Shown in pieces: positions 6,447 through 14,419 of a DNA stretch of 30,755 nucleotides (position 1 is its first letter; every line of letters begins with the position of its first letter). Made by a program: the position numbers and the translations under genes. The notes beneath the pieces are model-generated. The model had not been told where the DNA came from, ran no database searches, and saw only the letters and a program-made list of their open reading frames with translations. The DNA comes from Muribaculaceae bacterium (GTDB taxonomy: Bacteria; Bacteroidota; Bacteroidia; Bacteroidales; Muribaculaceae). Location of the stretch: contig VSPE01000026.1 in the NCBI GenBank assembly GCA_009775225.1, positions 1 through 30,755 of the forward strand, given 5' to 3'.

Positions 6447-9436
6447 GGAATATCTGCTTGGGTGGTTGGTTCGTTATATTCGGGTTTTACTATCACGCCC
6501 AGCCCGGAGCGGCCGTTGATAGCCACGCCCAAAGGCCGTTCGAAAGTCACTACGCGCACGTACTCGTCTTCGTATACGGCCGGTTGTGCGTCGAGGTACA
6601 CGGTGTCGTAATATCCGTTGCCGCCGCGGGGGTCGACAGTGAAATATCCCACACCGAACGATGTAAGGTTCTGGAAGAAGTGTGTGCCCTGGCTCGGCTC
6701 TATACGGTAGTCGCCGGCCGAAGCCTCCACAATGATGCGCGCCGCCGAAATATCGGCCCAGCGCACGGGAATGCCAAGCGCGGAATCCGACGAACCCCAG
6801 CGGCCCGGGCCTATAAGCACATAACCTTCGCCACGGGCGGCAAAGTCGGCATTGAGACGCGCGAGCACAGGCACGATGTCGCAGTTGTTGGCAGAGTCGA
6901 AGCTCTGAGGCTTTATATATGCCACGGAGCGCACGCCCTCAATCATGCCGTTGCCCAGGGCTGTACCTGTGCGCAGTATCAGCTCGCTGTCGTCGCGGGC
7001 AATCACTTCGTCGTTAATCAGGTTTTTCTTGTCTATGATAGGCCTTATCTGAAGCCAGTAGAGGTGACCTTTGATGCCCTCGGGAGTCGGCTTGGCAAAA
7101 ATATTACCGGCAAACTCTATCTCCACTGGGCGCTGCATTGCCGTCTGCCCCTCGCGCAGCATGAAGTGCAGAGCCTCGGCCAATGGGAGGGCCTTATCAC
7201 GCAGGATGTTGGAGAAAGTGACCACACGGCGCAGTTTCTCGAACTCATAGTCGCGCAACATGCCGTCGAATGGGTCGTAGCTCGACACCATATAGCGTAG
7301 CACGCCTGTGCCGGCAAAGTCCTGCACGTTCTTCTTTATGAGATTGGCACCCTCGTCGAGCTGCACCGAGAACAACGGCTCGGAGCTGAGGGCAAAGAGC
7401 TTGCGCTGAGTGTCGCGCAGAGCCAGGTCGAGGGTAGATGTCTGTAGCGCGTGCTCGGGATGAAGCGGAGAGAAACGCAGACCGCGGCCCCCGTCCACTA
7501 TATATTTGCCCAGACCCACGGCCATTTCCACCACGCCGTCGTCGATTTCCTCTTCGCCGAGAGGATAGTAGTTGAGCGAGCGGCCCACTCCCGAGAACGA
7601 CGGGAAGTAATAGCCGCCACGGTCTTCCCCGGCCACTTCCTGAATAATGACAGCCATTTTTTCCTGGTCGATAACATTGCTCGTGGCTGTCATATACGAT
7701 TTGCTGTTGGCATAGAACACCGATGCATACACGCCCTTGATAGCATCGGTGAGCCAGTGCAGGCGCTGCCGCGCATCGGGCGTATACGGTATCATGTAGG
7801 TGGCATATATGCCGGCGAACGGCTGGTAGTGCGAGTCTTCAAGAAGACTCGAGCTGCGCACGGCGAGCGGGCGGTCTACCACATCGAGCAGTGCCAGAAG
7901 GTCTTCGCGCACATTCTCGGGCAGGCGTGCCACAAGGAAAGAGTCGAGAATGGCGGAGTCGGAGGCATCGCTCAGTGCCAGCGGATAGAGCCTGTTCTCG
8001 GCCATGAAACGGTCGAAAATATCGGTACACAGCACCACTGTGCGCGGTATGGAGATGGATAGACCCTGAAAGTTGTCGCACTCGGGGTTCTTCTTTATGA
8101 TAGAGTCCACAAAGGCAAGGCCGCGGCCCTTGCCGCCGAGACTCCCCTGCCCTATGCGGGCGAAGTTGGAGTAGTGGTCGAAGCGGTCTTTTTCGAATAT
8201 AGCCACCACGCCTCGGTTCTTCATCTTGCGGTACTTGACGATAAGGTCGAACAGCAGGCGCTTCACTGCCGGAGCTTCCTCAATGCCCGTAAAGCGGTGG
8301 CGCTTGACCACATCGGCTATCGGGAACAGAGCGCGCGAATACAGCCAGCGCGATATATCGTTGCGCGAGGCATGGTAGAAAAGCGACTCGGCAGGAATCT
8401 CGAATATGCGCTGCTGCATATCCTTGAGGTTGCGTATTGTCATTATCGGGCGCAAGTCCGACGGGTCGCGGATAATAAAGTCGCCGAAGCCGAAATTGTT
8501 CATAATAGCCTCTCCGAGGTCTACCGGCAGCTTCTTGCTGTTCTTGTCGATGAAGATGCCGCCGAAAGGCGCCACGGCATCGGCGTTCGATGTCTCCGAC
8601 GATTCTATGATAATAGGCAGATAGGGGTCGCGGAGACGCAGATAGTGGGCGAGCTTTATGCCGGCCTGACTGTCTTTGATACCCTCGCGGGCAAAACTCA
8701 CATCGCTGATTACACCGAGCATATTCTTGCCGTAGCGCTCATAAAGCTCCACGGCCTCCTCGTAGTTGCGCGCAAGCATCACTTTGGGGCGACCGCGCAT
8801 ACGCAGCATCTGCTCGTGCTGGTTCAGCGCCTCGGTGGAGAAGAGCATCGACTGCTTGAGCAGGAACTTGTATATATGCGGGAGAACCGACGAGTAGAAG
8901 CGCACCGAGTCTTCCACGAGCATTATGCACTGCACGCCCACATCGGTAACGTCGTCGGCATTGAGGCTGTCTTCAAGAAGCTTGATAATAGCCAAAAGAA
9001 GGTCCATGTTGCCCAGCCAGCTGAACACATAGTCCACCGTCGAGAGGTCTTGCATGGCCAGCCTGCGCGACACCTCCTTGCTGAAAGGAGTAAGCACCAC
9101 AAGCGGAATGGCGGGGAACTCGTCCTTAATAAGAGCGGCACCGTCGAAAGTCTCGGAGATATCGCCGCCGGGCATCGCCACCACAAGGTCGAATGGCTTC
9201 TGACGCATCATCTCCAAAGCCTCGGTCATGGTACTGGCGCGGTTCACACGCGGCGGAGAACTCAGGTTAAGAGCCACATACTCATTGTAGAGCTGCTCTT
9301 CCACACGCCCGTCCTCCTCCATCATGAAAGCATCGTACGGCGAGGCTATGAGCAACACGTTGAAAACACGATGCTGCATCAGAGCCTGAAAGGACGTTTC
9401 TTTCAGATACATTCGGCTGAGCGCTTCCTCATTCAT
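6443..9436 (-). CDS. Receiver-domain / PEP-pyruvate-binding (PPDK N-like) fusion protein
   Basis: The 997-residue cytoplasmic protein appears to hold a degenerate receiver-like domain (about 27-150) and a second receiver domain (about 168-320). The second keeps the acidic VEDS pair near 172, a phospho-acceptor-like Asp in ISDVSF near 243, IIESSE and the FIDK lysine. A linker leads to an ATP-grasp region like the N-terminal domain of PEP synthase/PPDK, with GQGSLGGKGRGLAF near 425 and LAVRSSSLLEDS near 525. A C-terminal block contains GPGRWGSSDS near 875. I see no phosphohistidine domain and no PEP-binding barrel, so it should not be a working PEP synthase. Regulation by phosphorylation or by ATP binding is an inference. 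It is coupled to the coiled-coil gene by a 4-base overlap. The start at 9436 lies just 5 bases after a promoter-like box. Confidence 0.8.
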   Translation of the reverse strand: MNEEALSRMYLKETSFQALMQHRVFNVLLIASPYDAFMMEEDGRVEEQLYNEYVALNLSSPPRVNRASTMTEALEMMRQKPFDLVVAMPGGDISETFDGAALIKDEFPAIPLVVLTPFSKEVSRRLAMQDLSTVDYVFSWLGNMDLLLAIIKLLEDSLNADDVTDVGVQCIMLVEDSVRFYSSVLPHIYKFLLKQSMLFSTEALNQHEQMLRMRGRPKVMLARNYEEAVELYERYGKNMLGVISDVSFAREGIKDSQAGIKLAHYLRLRDPYLPIIIESSETSNADAVAPFGGIFIDKNSKKLPVDLGEAIMNNFGFGDFIIRDPSDLRPIMTIRNLKDMQQRIFEIPAESLFYHASRNDISRWLYSRALFPIADVVKRHRFTGIEEAPAVKRLLFDLIVKYRKMKNRGVVAIFEKDRFDHYSNFARIGQGSLGGKGRGLAFVDSIIKKNPECDNFQGLSISIPRTVVLCTDIFDRFMAENRLYPLALSDASDSAILDSFLVARLPENVREDLLALLDVVDRPLAVRSSSLLEDSHYQPFAGIYATYMIPYTPDARQRLHWLTDAIKGVYASVFYANSKSYMTATSNVIDQEKMAVIIQEVAGEDRGGYYFPSFSGVGRSLNYYPLGEEEIDDGVVEMAVGLGKYIVDGGRGLRFSPLHPEHALQTSTLDLALRDTQRKLFALSSEPLFSVQLDEGANLIKKNVQDFAGTGVLRYMVSSYDPFDGMLRDYEFEKLRRVVTFSNILRDKALPLAEALHFMLREGQTAMQRPVEIEFAGNIFAKPTPEGIKGHLYWLQIRPIIDKKNLINDEVIARDDSELILRTGTALGNGMIEGVRSVAYIKPQSFDSANNCDIVPVLARLNADFAARGEGYVLIGPGRWGSSDSALGIPVRWADISAARIIVEASAGDYRIEPSQGTHFFQNLTSFGVGYFTVDPRGGNGYYDTVYLDAQPAVYEDEYVRVVTFERPLGVAINGRSGLGVIVKPEYNEPTTQADIP

Positions 9437-9441
9437 AGTGG

Positions 9442-9449
9442 CAAATTTA
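9442..9449 (-). promoter_or_regulatory. Promoter -7 box TAAATTTG for the 9436 transcription unit
   Basis: On the minus strand TAAATTTG matches the Bacteroidetes -7 consensus TAnnTTTG. Only five bases separate it from the annotated ATG, so the transcript may begin at or near the start codon. The -33 position has no TTTG, so the site is incomplete. An alternative start at Met9 would give a short leader. Confidence 0.45.
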
Positions 9450-9490
9450 CGAAAATATTATGTAAATCGCCTTTTTTAATATAAAAATTT

Positions 9491-10483
9491 TCACTTGGCG
9501 CCACGGGCACGCACGGCAATGCGCATGACTCCGTCGACTATGCGCTCAAGCACAGCGGCAAGCAGTACCGACGCGACAAAGCACCCCGGTATAAGAGCCC
9601 ACAGTGTCGCCGGGCCGCCAAAATCGTTATACGCCTGCAAAACGAGTCCGTGCGACATATAGAAATAGAAGCTCATATTGCCGAACGCCACCATAGGGCG
9701 CGACGACAGCAGGCGCGACACCGTCCCGTGGCCGTCTGCAGCAAAGGCTGCTATAAGAATTACCGAAGGCACCCACCAGTACGACGCCAACGCATAGCGC
9801 TCCGGAACATAGGCATACACGAGCACGAAGAGCGCCATAAGCGCAAGCATGGCAAGCTCTCCAAGTGTGCTCAGAGCGCCAATACGACGCCCGCAGAGAA
9901 GCCTGTAAAGCACCACGCCTACAATGAAATCGAGACAGCGGAAAGCCGGGCTGATATACACCAAGGGCAGCACCCAGTTGGAGCCAAGCGCATTAACCAC
10001 AGCCAGATAGACGGTTACCACACCGACGGCCCAAACAGCGAGCCGACGGGACGAAGCCTTAAGGACGCCTTTCGCCACAACGGGAAACAGCGCGTAGCAG
10101 AACACTATCACCGACAGGAACCACGCCTCAGGATAATAGGAAAAATAATAGTTGACCGACGGCACCCAGCTTTGCAGAAGGAGTATATTGAAGAGCATCA
10201 CCAGCCTGCCGTTGTCAAGGCTGAAATGAGCAAAGAAGGCAAAGAAAACAAACAGGCACAGCCAATGGAGAGGATAAATACGGCTTACGCGCCTACGCAC
10301 AAACGCCATATGGTCGAAGCTCCCGCCCTCCAAATCATCGGAATAACGCCGTGCCAGCAAAAAACCGCTGATAACAAGGAAAAACGACACACCCCAGTCG
10401 CCTCCCGCCGGGAACACCGGCACGTGGTGCAAGAATATCATAAAGGCGAAAACACCTCTCAGCGCCTGTAGGCTCTTTATCAT
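9491..10483 (-). CDS. Acyltransferase 3 family membrane protein (OafA/YiaH-like)
   Basis: This 330-residue integral membrane protein has about 10 predicted helices. The N-terminal signature SLQALRGVFAFMIFLHHV, followed by GVSFFLVISGFLLARRY, is typical of acyltransferase 3 enzymes. These O-acetylate or O-succinylate surface polysaccharides, lipid-linked sugars or other cell-envelope glycans, using the conserved Arg and His near residues 9-20 (family knowledge). The gene sits 26 bases after the exodeoxyribonuclease III gene on the same strand, so it is probably co-transcribed with it despite the lack of an obvious functional link. The acceptor glycan is unknown. The protein reads as full length, with no lesion. 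Confidence 0.88.
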   Translation of the reverse strand: MIKSLQALRGVFAFMIFLHHVPVFPAGGDWGVSFFLVISGFLLARRYSDDLEGGSFDHMAFVRRRVSRIYPLHWLCLFVFFAFFAHFSLDNGRLVMLFNILLLQSWVPSVNYYFSYYPEAWFLSVIVFCYALFPVVAKGVLKASSRRLAVWAVGVVTVYLAVVNALGSNWVLPLVYISPAFRCLDFIVGVVLYRLLCGRRIGALSTLGELAMLALMALFVLVYAYVPERYALASYWWVPSVILIAAFAADGHGTVSRLLSSRPMVAFGNMSFYFYMSHGLVLQAYNDFGGPATLWALIPGCFVASVLLAAVLERIVDGVMRIAVRARGAK

Positions 10484-10509
10484 AAATGAGGATTAGGAAA
10501 AGATAATGT

Positions 10510-11265
10510 TTACAGCTCAATCTCGATGCTCACGGGGCAATGGTCAGAGCCGGTGATATCGGGATGTATGGCCGACGCCTTGAGGGCGGGCACCAGGCGC
10601 TCCGACACTATGAAATAGTCGATACGCCAGCCCACGTTCTTCTCGCGCGCACGGCCTCTGTAGCTCCACCACGAGTATGCGCCGCGCGCGTCGGGGTGCT
10701 GATAGCGGAAAGTGTCTACGAAGCCTTCGCCGAGCAGACGCGTCATGCAGCCGCGCTCCTCGTCGGTAAAGCCAGCGTTGCGGCGGTTCGTCTTGGGGTT
10801 GGCGAGGTCTATCTCCTCGTGCGCCACATTGAGGTCGCCGCACATAATCACGGACTTGTGCACATCAAGCTCCTTTATGAACGTGAGGAAATCGGCCTCC
10901 CACTCCATGCGGTAATCGAGACGCGCCAGCTCGCTCTGACTGTTGGGCACATACACATTCACAAGGTAGAAATCCGGATATTCGAGCGCCACCACACGGC
11001 CCTCGTGGTCATGCTTGTCCACACCTGTGTATGTACGCACACTCAGCGGCTCATGACGCGTAAAGACCGCCGTGCCCGAGTAGCCGGGGCGGTCGGCATA
11101 GCTATAGTAAGCCTTGTAGCCGTCGAAGGCAAGGTCGAGCTGACCCTCTTTAAGCTTGATTTCCTGCACGCAGAAGAAGTCGGCATCCAAGCTCTCGAAT
11201 ACCTCCCTGAAGCCCTTGCCGACAATAGCCCGCAAGCCATTTACGTTCCACGATATAAATTTCAT
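10510..11265 (-). CDS. xth: Exodeoxyribonuclease III (AP endonuclease)
   Basis: This 251-residue enzyme cleaves DNA 5' to abasic sites and removes 3' blocking groups in base-excision repair. The family landmarks are all present: start MKFISWNVNGLRA, the metal-binding Glu in VQEIKL near 35, GDLNVAHEEIDLANPK near 150, and the C-terminal GSDHCPVSIEIEL containing the catalytic Asp-His pair. Length matches the ExoA/Xth group. A promoter box lies at 11285-11292 and the membrane acyltransferase gene follows 26 bases after its stop. The start at 11265 is the natural one because the conserved MKFISWNVNG block begins there. Confidence 0.95.
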   Translation of the reverse strand: MKFISWNVNGLRAIVGKGFREVFESLDADFFCVQEIKLKEGQLDLAFDGYKAYYSYADRPGYSGTAVFTRHEPLSVRTYTGVDKHDHEGRVVALEYPDFYLVNVYVPNSQSELARLDYRMEWEADFLTFIKELDVHKSVIMCGDLNVAHEEIDLANPKTNRRNAGFTDEERGCMTRLLGEGFVDTFRYQHPDARGAYSWWSYRGRAREKNVGWRIDYFIVSERLVPALKASAIHPDITGSDHCPVSIEIEL

Positions 11266-11284
11266 CTATTATTATTTTAAAACA

Positions 11285-11292
11285 CAAATGTA
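11285..11292 (-). promoter_or_regulatory. Promoter -7 box TACATTTG for xth
   Basis: TACATTTG on the minus strand matches TAnnTTTG exactly. A partial TTG occurs about 20 bases upstream, near the -33 position. The predicted start site near 11278 gives a leader of about 13 bases before the xth ATG at 11265. Confidence 0.55.
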
Positions 11293-11452
11293 GCAAAAAA
11301 ATGCGACATCGGCAACAGTGGGCTTAATTAGTAAAACACAGGGAAGGGTCGGCGAGAAATATTGATACAAGGAAAAGTTTTTTTTCATAGAAAGGCAATT
11401 ATGGTTAGACGCAGCAAGTATGGATAATTGCCGATACAGCAAAATATTATAC

Positions 11453-11493
11453 AAAAAAAGTTCCGACAGGAACGATATATCCGTCCTGTCGGA
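11453..11493 (-). terminator. Intrinsic terminator of the type IX secreted protein gene
   Basis: A perfect 10-bp stem (TCCGACAGGA at 11462-11471, TCCTGTCGGA at 11484-11493) is followed on the minus strand by a run of seven T (11453-11459). It lies 33 bases beyond the stop at 11526. A T-run also flanks the stem on the plus strand, so it could work both ways. Confidence 0.85.
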
Positions 11494-11525
11494 GCAATTC
11501 TTTTTTATGTATCCAGCGGTATGCC

Positions 11526-13019
11526 TTATCGAAGCACTATCTTGGATGTTACGGTGTCGGTACCGGTGCTTACGGTAGCGATGTAGATGCCCGATGCGAG
11601 GCCGTCGAGAGACACGGTGTAACTGCCTTCGCCTGCGGCGGTGGCAACGGTCTTGCCATCGAGAGCTGTAAGGGTGAAGGTGCTTGCGGCAGCTGCATTG
11701 ACAGTGACAACGCGACCGGCTACAGTGATAGTTGCGCAGCCATCAGCTACTACGTCGGCCACACCGGCAAATTCGTAGAAATCGGTTACATTGATGAGGA
11801 TGTCGGGCCAGCGTTCTTCTTCGTCGAATTCAAAGCCATAGGAAGTCATCTGAGTCACGGCGCCATTGTCGTTATACTCATATTCATTGATAATACCACC
11901 GTTAAACAGCAGTTCATCATCAATATACATGGCTGATTCTTCCTTCACGACATTGCCGTGCTCGTCGTAGGTAACAGCGTAGGTTTCAACCTCATAGACG
12001 AGTACCACGTCGTTTTCGTCGATTATGCCGTCGCCATTTATGTCTTCCTCATCTTCGGGAAGTGTCCAGTACTTAACCGCGTAGGTATCAACAAAAGAGC
12101 CGGTAGCCTCGTCGGTGTATTCCGATGAAATCTCAAGAACAGAGCCATCGGTGAAATCGAAACGGAGTGTACCTTCGAAGTCGTTGGCGTATGTACCTGT
12201 AAGTGTGGCATCAAGCTCACCTTCGTAGTACGACTCAGCCGAAGCCACACGGTTGTTGCCACGAGCATAGTCGTCAACATCGAAAGCCATCACCTGGCCG
12301 TCGGTATTGTGCCATGTGATGTTGCGGAGGTCAAGAACCTCCTCCCAGCTGTCCAGAGACTCCATCTCTGTGATAGCCGATGCGACAATGCTCTTTCCGT
12401 CATCGCTCAGAGTGTTCTCTACTTTGGCGATGTCGTCAAATATTTCGCCGAGGTTAGCCTGGCGTGCCACAGAAGTGATAAGACCGTTGGCCGAACGGGA
12501 AATCGGATACTTGTTGCCAGCCATAAGCGTCCATGAGTTGTTATACCACATGTAGATAAGGTTCTCTGTAGCAAAATTCTTGACAACGGTGTCGTAAACC
12601 TTGACACGGCGTTCGCTACCTCTCCAAGTAGCACCTTCGTCTGCCGACTGCTCGGTAAACTGAAGCACGATATTGCCGTTTTCGTCGTATTCATAAGAAA
12701 CGCGCATAAGGTCACCACCCTCCAGGAGGTCGCGCTGAATCATGCTCTGTGTGCGGCCATAGGCATCGTAGCTGTATTCGCCGAGAATTGCTTCTACCCA
12801 TACTTCATTTTCTTCGTCCCAGTTGCTTACCACTTCCTTGAGGGGAAGGTACTTGACATTGGCCTCACGGACAACATCGAGTGCACGGGCACGGTTGCGT
12901 ACTACTCGCTCGGTCTTTTTCTTCGAAAGTAATTTGGCACGGGCGGGAGCGGCGTCAGCCGCAACTGAGCCGCATACAAGTGCGGCAGCAGCAAAAAGCA
13001 GTGTAAAAGTTTTTGTCAT
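11526..13019 (-). CDS. Secreted protein with YD-like repeats, EF-hand-like loop and type IX sorting domain
   Basis: The reading frame is open to 13046, but I prefer a start at 13019 (MTKTFTLLFAAAALV) or 13025. The promoter box at 13055-13062 would place the transcript start near 13048, and the signal peptide begins at these later methionines. After the signal peptide the protein has scattered motifs such as YSYDAYGR, YEYDENGN, TYDEHGN and YEYNDNGA, like loose YD/RHS-type repeats. DINGDGIIDEND is a calcium-binding EF-hand or dockerin-like loop. The last 80 residues (TFTLTALDGKTV to SKIVLR) resemble the T9SS type A C-terminal sorting domain, which directs export across the outer membrane and surface attachment (family knowledge). 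It stands alone with its own terminator. Its role is unknown; adhesin or surface scaffold is a guess. Confidence 0.8.
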   Translation of the reverse strand: MTKTFTLLFAAAALVCGSVAADAAPARAKLLSKKKTERVVRNRARALDVVREANVKYLPLKEVVSNWDEENEVWVEAILGEYSYDAYGRTQSMIQRDLLEGGDLMRVSYEYDENGNIVLQFTEQSADEGATWRGSERRVKVYDTVVKNFATENLIYMWYNNSWTLMAGNKYPISRSANGLITSVARQANLGEIFDDIAKVENTLSDDGKSIVASAITEMESLDSWEEVLDLRNITWHNTDGQVMAFDVDDYARGNNRVASAESYYEGELDATLTGTYANDFEGTLRFDFTDGSVLEISSEYTDEATGSFVDTYAVKYWTLPEDEEDINGDGIIDENDVVLVYEVETYAVTYDEHGNVVKEESAMYIDDELLFNGGIINEYEYNDNGAVTQMTSYGFEFDEEERWPDILINVTDFYEFAGVADVVADGCATITVAGRVVTVNAAAASTFTLTALDGKTVATAAGEGSYTVSLDGLASGIYIATVSTGTDTVTSKIVLR

Positions 13020-13054
13020 AGACATATTATTTGGTTTATTGTACATTGGAACTG

Positions 13055-13062
13055 CAAAGTTA
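13055..13062 (-). promoter_or_regulatory. Promoter -7 box TAACTTTG that sets the start of the secreted protein gene
   Basis: TAACTTTG on the minus strand fits TAnnTTTG; no clear TTTG lies at -33. The transcript should begin around 13048. That makes the first in-frame ATG at 13046 leaderless at best and favours 13025 or 13019 as the translation start. Confidence 0.55.
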
Positions 13063-13098
13063 CAAATAAAATATCATTTTGGCATAATTTCGCGTTGC

Positions 13099-13584
13099 TT
13101 ATTTCAAAACTTGCGAAATAATCTTGCTTACAATTGTACTTTCAAAGCCGCGCAACACCGCAAAACGGAAAAGACGGCTTCGCGCATCATAGGTGTCAGC
13201 ACTCCCCAACAATCTACTTTTCAATACAATAAGCTGTCGCAAGACTTCCGTATACTCGTCCTCGTCGATTTCTTCGAGAGCCTCGGCGATAATATCGGCA
13301 TCGACACGCTTCTGCCTCAGTGCAAGCTCTATTTTGCGACGGCCCCAACGGGCAAAGCGGTACTTGTCGCGCACAAATGCTCCGGCATAGCGGCTGTCGT
13401 CCACAAAGCGGCGCCGCCGTAGCGAGCGCACTATTGTGTCGGCATCCTCCTCGCCTATCTGCCACAGGCGCAGCTTGCGGCGGATTTCGCCCTCGCACTG
13501 CTCCGAGCGCGCACAAAGCGCCTCAAGGCGCATAAGAGCCACCTCGGGCTTGAGCGCTTTCTTAGCTCTTGAAGGCAACGGCAT
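13099..13584 (-). CDS. recX: Regulatory protein RecX
   Basis: RecX binds RecA filaments and limits recombinase activity. The protein is small and basic, made of tandem three-helix repeats: ALMRLEALCARSEQCEGEIRRKL, then a repeat with VRSLRRRRFVDDSRYAGAFV, then RWGRRKIELALRQKRVD. This is the usual RecX order. The frame opens at 13608, but that start would overlap prmC by 47 bases. The internal ATG at 13584 (MPLPSRAKK) still overlaps prmC, by 23 bases, yet is more natural. A start at 13536 (MRLEALC) would avoid overlap but would cut the first repeat. It is the last gene of the sugar-activation/obg/prmC unit. The family call is firm; the exact start is not. Confidence 0.88.
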   Translation of the reverse strand: MPLPSRAKKALKPEVALMRLEALCARSEQCEGEIRRKLRLWQIGEEDADTIVRSLRRRRFVDDSRYAGAFVRDKYRFARWGRRKIELALRQKRVDADIIAEALEEIDEDEYTEVLRQLIVLKSRLLGSADTYDARSRLFRFAVLRGFESTIVSKIISQVLK

Positions 13585-14419
13585 AGCGATAAAGGCCTTT
13601 GTAGTCACGTATTATCTCAATGTCGGAATAGCCCTCGGCTTCGAGCAGAGCGCGCATCTCTTCGGGAAAGCGCGAGTTAATTTCGAAATAGACACGGCCG
13701 CCGGGCTTGAGCGCCACTGCCGCAAAACGCGCTATGGCACGGTAGAACTCGAGCGGGTCGCTGTCCGGCACAAAAAGCGCCAGCGCCGGCTCATGGTCGG
13801 CGACACGGCTTTCCATTTCGGCTCGCTCGCTCTCGCATATATACGGCGGATTGCTCACCACAATATCGTACTCGCCCTCACGCTCGGGCCGTGCGGTGAG
13901 GATGTCGGCACGGCGGAAGTCCACATCGGCTCCGAGAGCCTCGGCATTGGAGCGAGCCACTTCCAAAGCAGCCTCGCTGATGTCGACAGCCGTCACACGG
14001 CAGAACGGCAGCGCACGCGCCAGCGCTATGGCAATGCACCCCGAGCCTGTGCCGGCATCGAGAACCGAGAGGTCGCGCTGCTGGCCGTAGCGGTCGGTAA
14101 TGGCATCTACGAGCCACGCAGTCTCGGGGCGCGGAACAAGCACCGCCGGAGTCACCGCGAAATCAAGACCCATAAAACGGGCCGTTCCGACGGCATACTG
14201 CACAGGCTCGCCGCCCTCCACACGCTTCACCACGGCATCAATCTTAGCCTGCATGAAGTCGGTGATTTCGCGCTCGCCGTTCATAAAAAGATATTTGCGA
14301 TCATAGCCGGCCACATCCTCGAACACAATGCGCGCCGCCGCCTCGCCCTCGGCCTGCGAGCCGAAAGCCGAGGCCATGCGCCCGCATACAGCCCTGAAGT
14401 ACTGTGCGGCGGTGGTCAT
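13562..14419 (-). CDS. prmC: Peptide chain release factor N5-glutamine methyltransferase
   Basis: PrmC (HemK) uses S-adenosylmethionine to methylate the glutamine of the GGQ motif in release factors RF1 and RF2. The 285 residues contain an N-terminal helical substrate-binding domain (1-90). The methyltransferase fold follows, with VLDAGTGSGCIAIALA near 120 (SAM binding) and the diagnostic DIVVSNPPYI near 180 that binds the glutamine amide. Its start overlaps the obg stop by 4 bases, and recX overlaps its 3' end. This puts obg, prmC and recX in one coupled block. The length is standard. Confidence 0.95.
   Translation of the reverse strand: MTTAAQYFRAVCGRMASAFGSQAEGEAAARIVFEDVAGYDRKYLFMNGEREITDFMQAKIDAVVKRVEGGEPVQYAVGTARFMGLDFAVTPAVLVPRPETAWLVDAITDRYGQQRDLSVLDAGTGSGCIAIALARALPFCRVTAVDISEAALEVARSNAEALGADVDFRRADILTARPEREGEYDIVVSNPPYICESERAEMESRVADHEPALALFVPDSDPLEFYRAIARFAAVALKPGGRVYFEINSRFPEEMRALLEAEGYSDIEIIRDYKGLYRYAVAFKS

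Noticed and set aside
8174..9484. Long plus-strand open frame opposite the receiver/PEP-like gene
   Set aside because: It is His-, Val- and Arg-rich antisense of a strongly coding G/C-biased gene. Similar mirror frames oppose thrC, mutA, mutB and the coiled-coil gene.
11272..11454. Small minus-strand ORF of 60 residues between xth and the secreted protein terminator
   Set aside because: It spans the xth promoter, has an A/T-driven composition unlike neighbouring genes, and shows no conserved motif.
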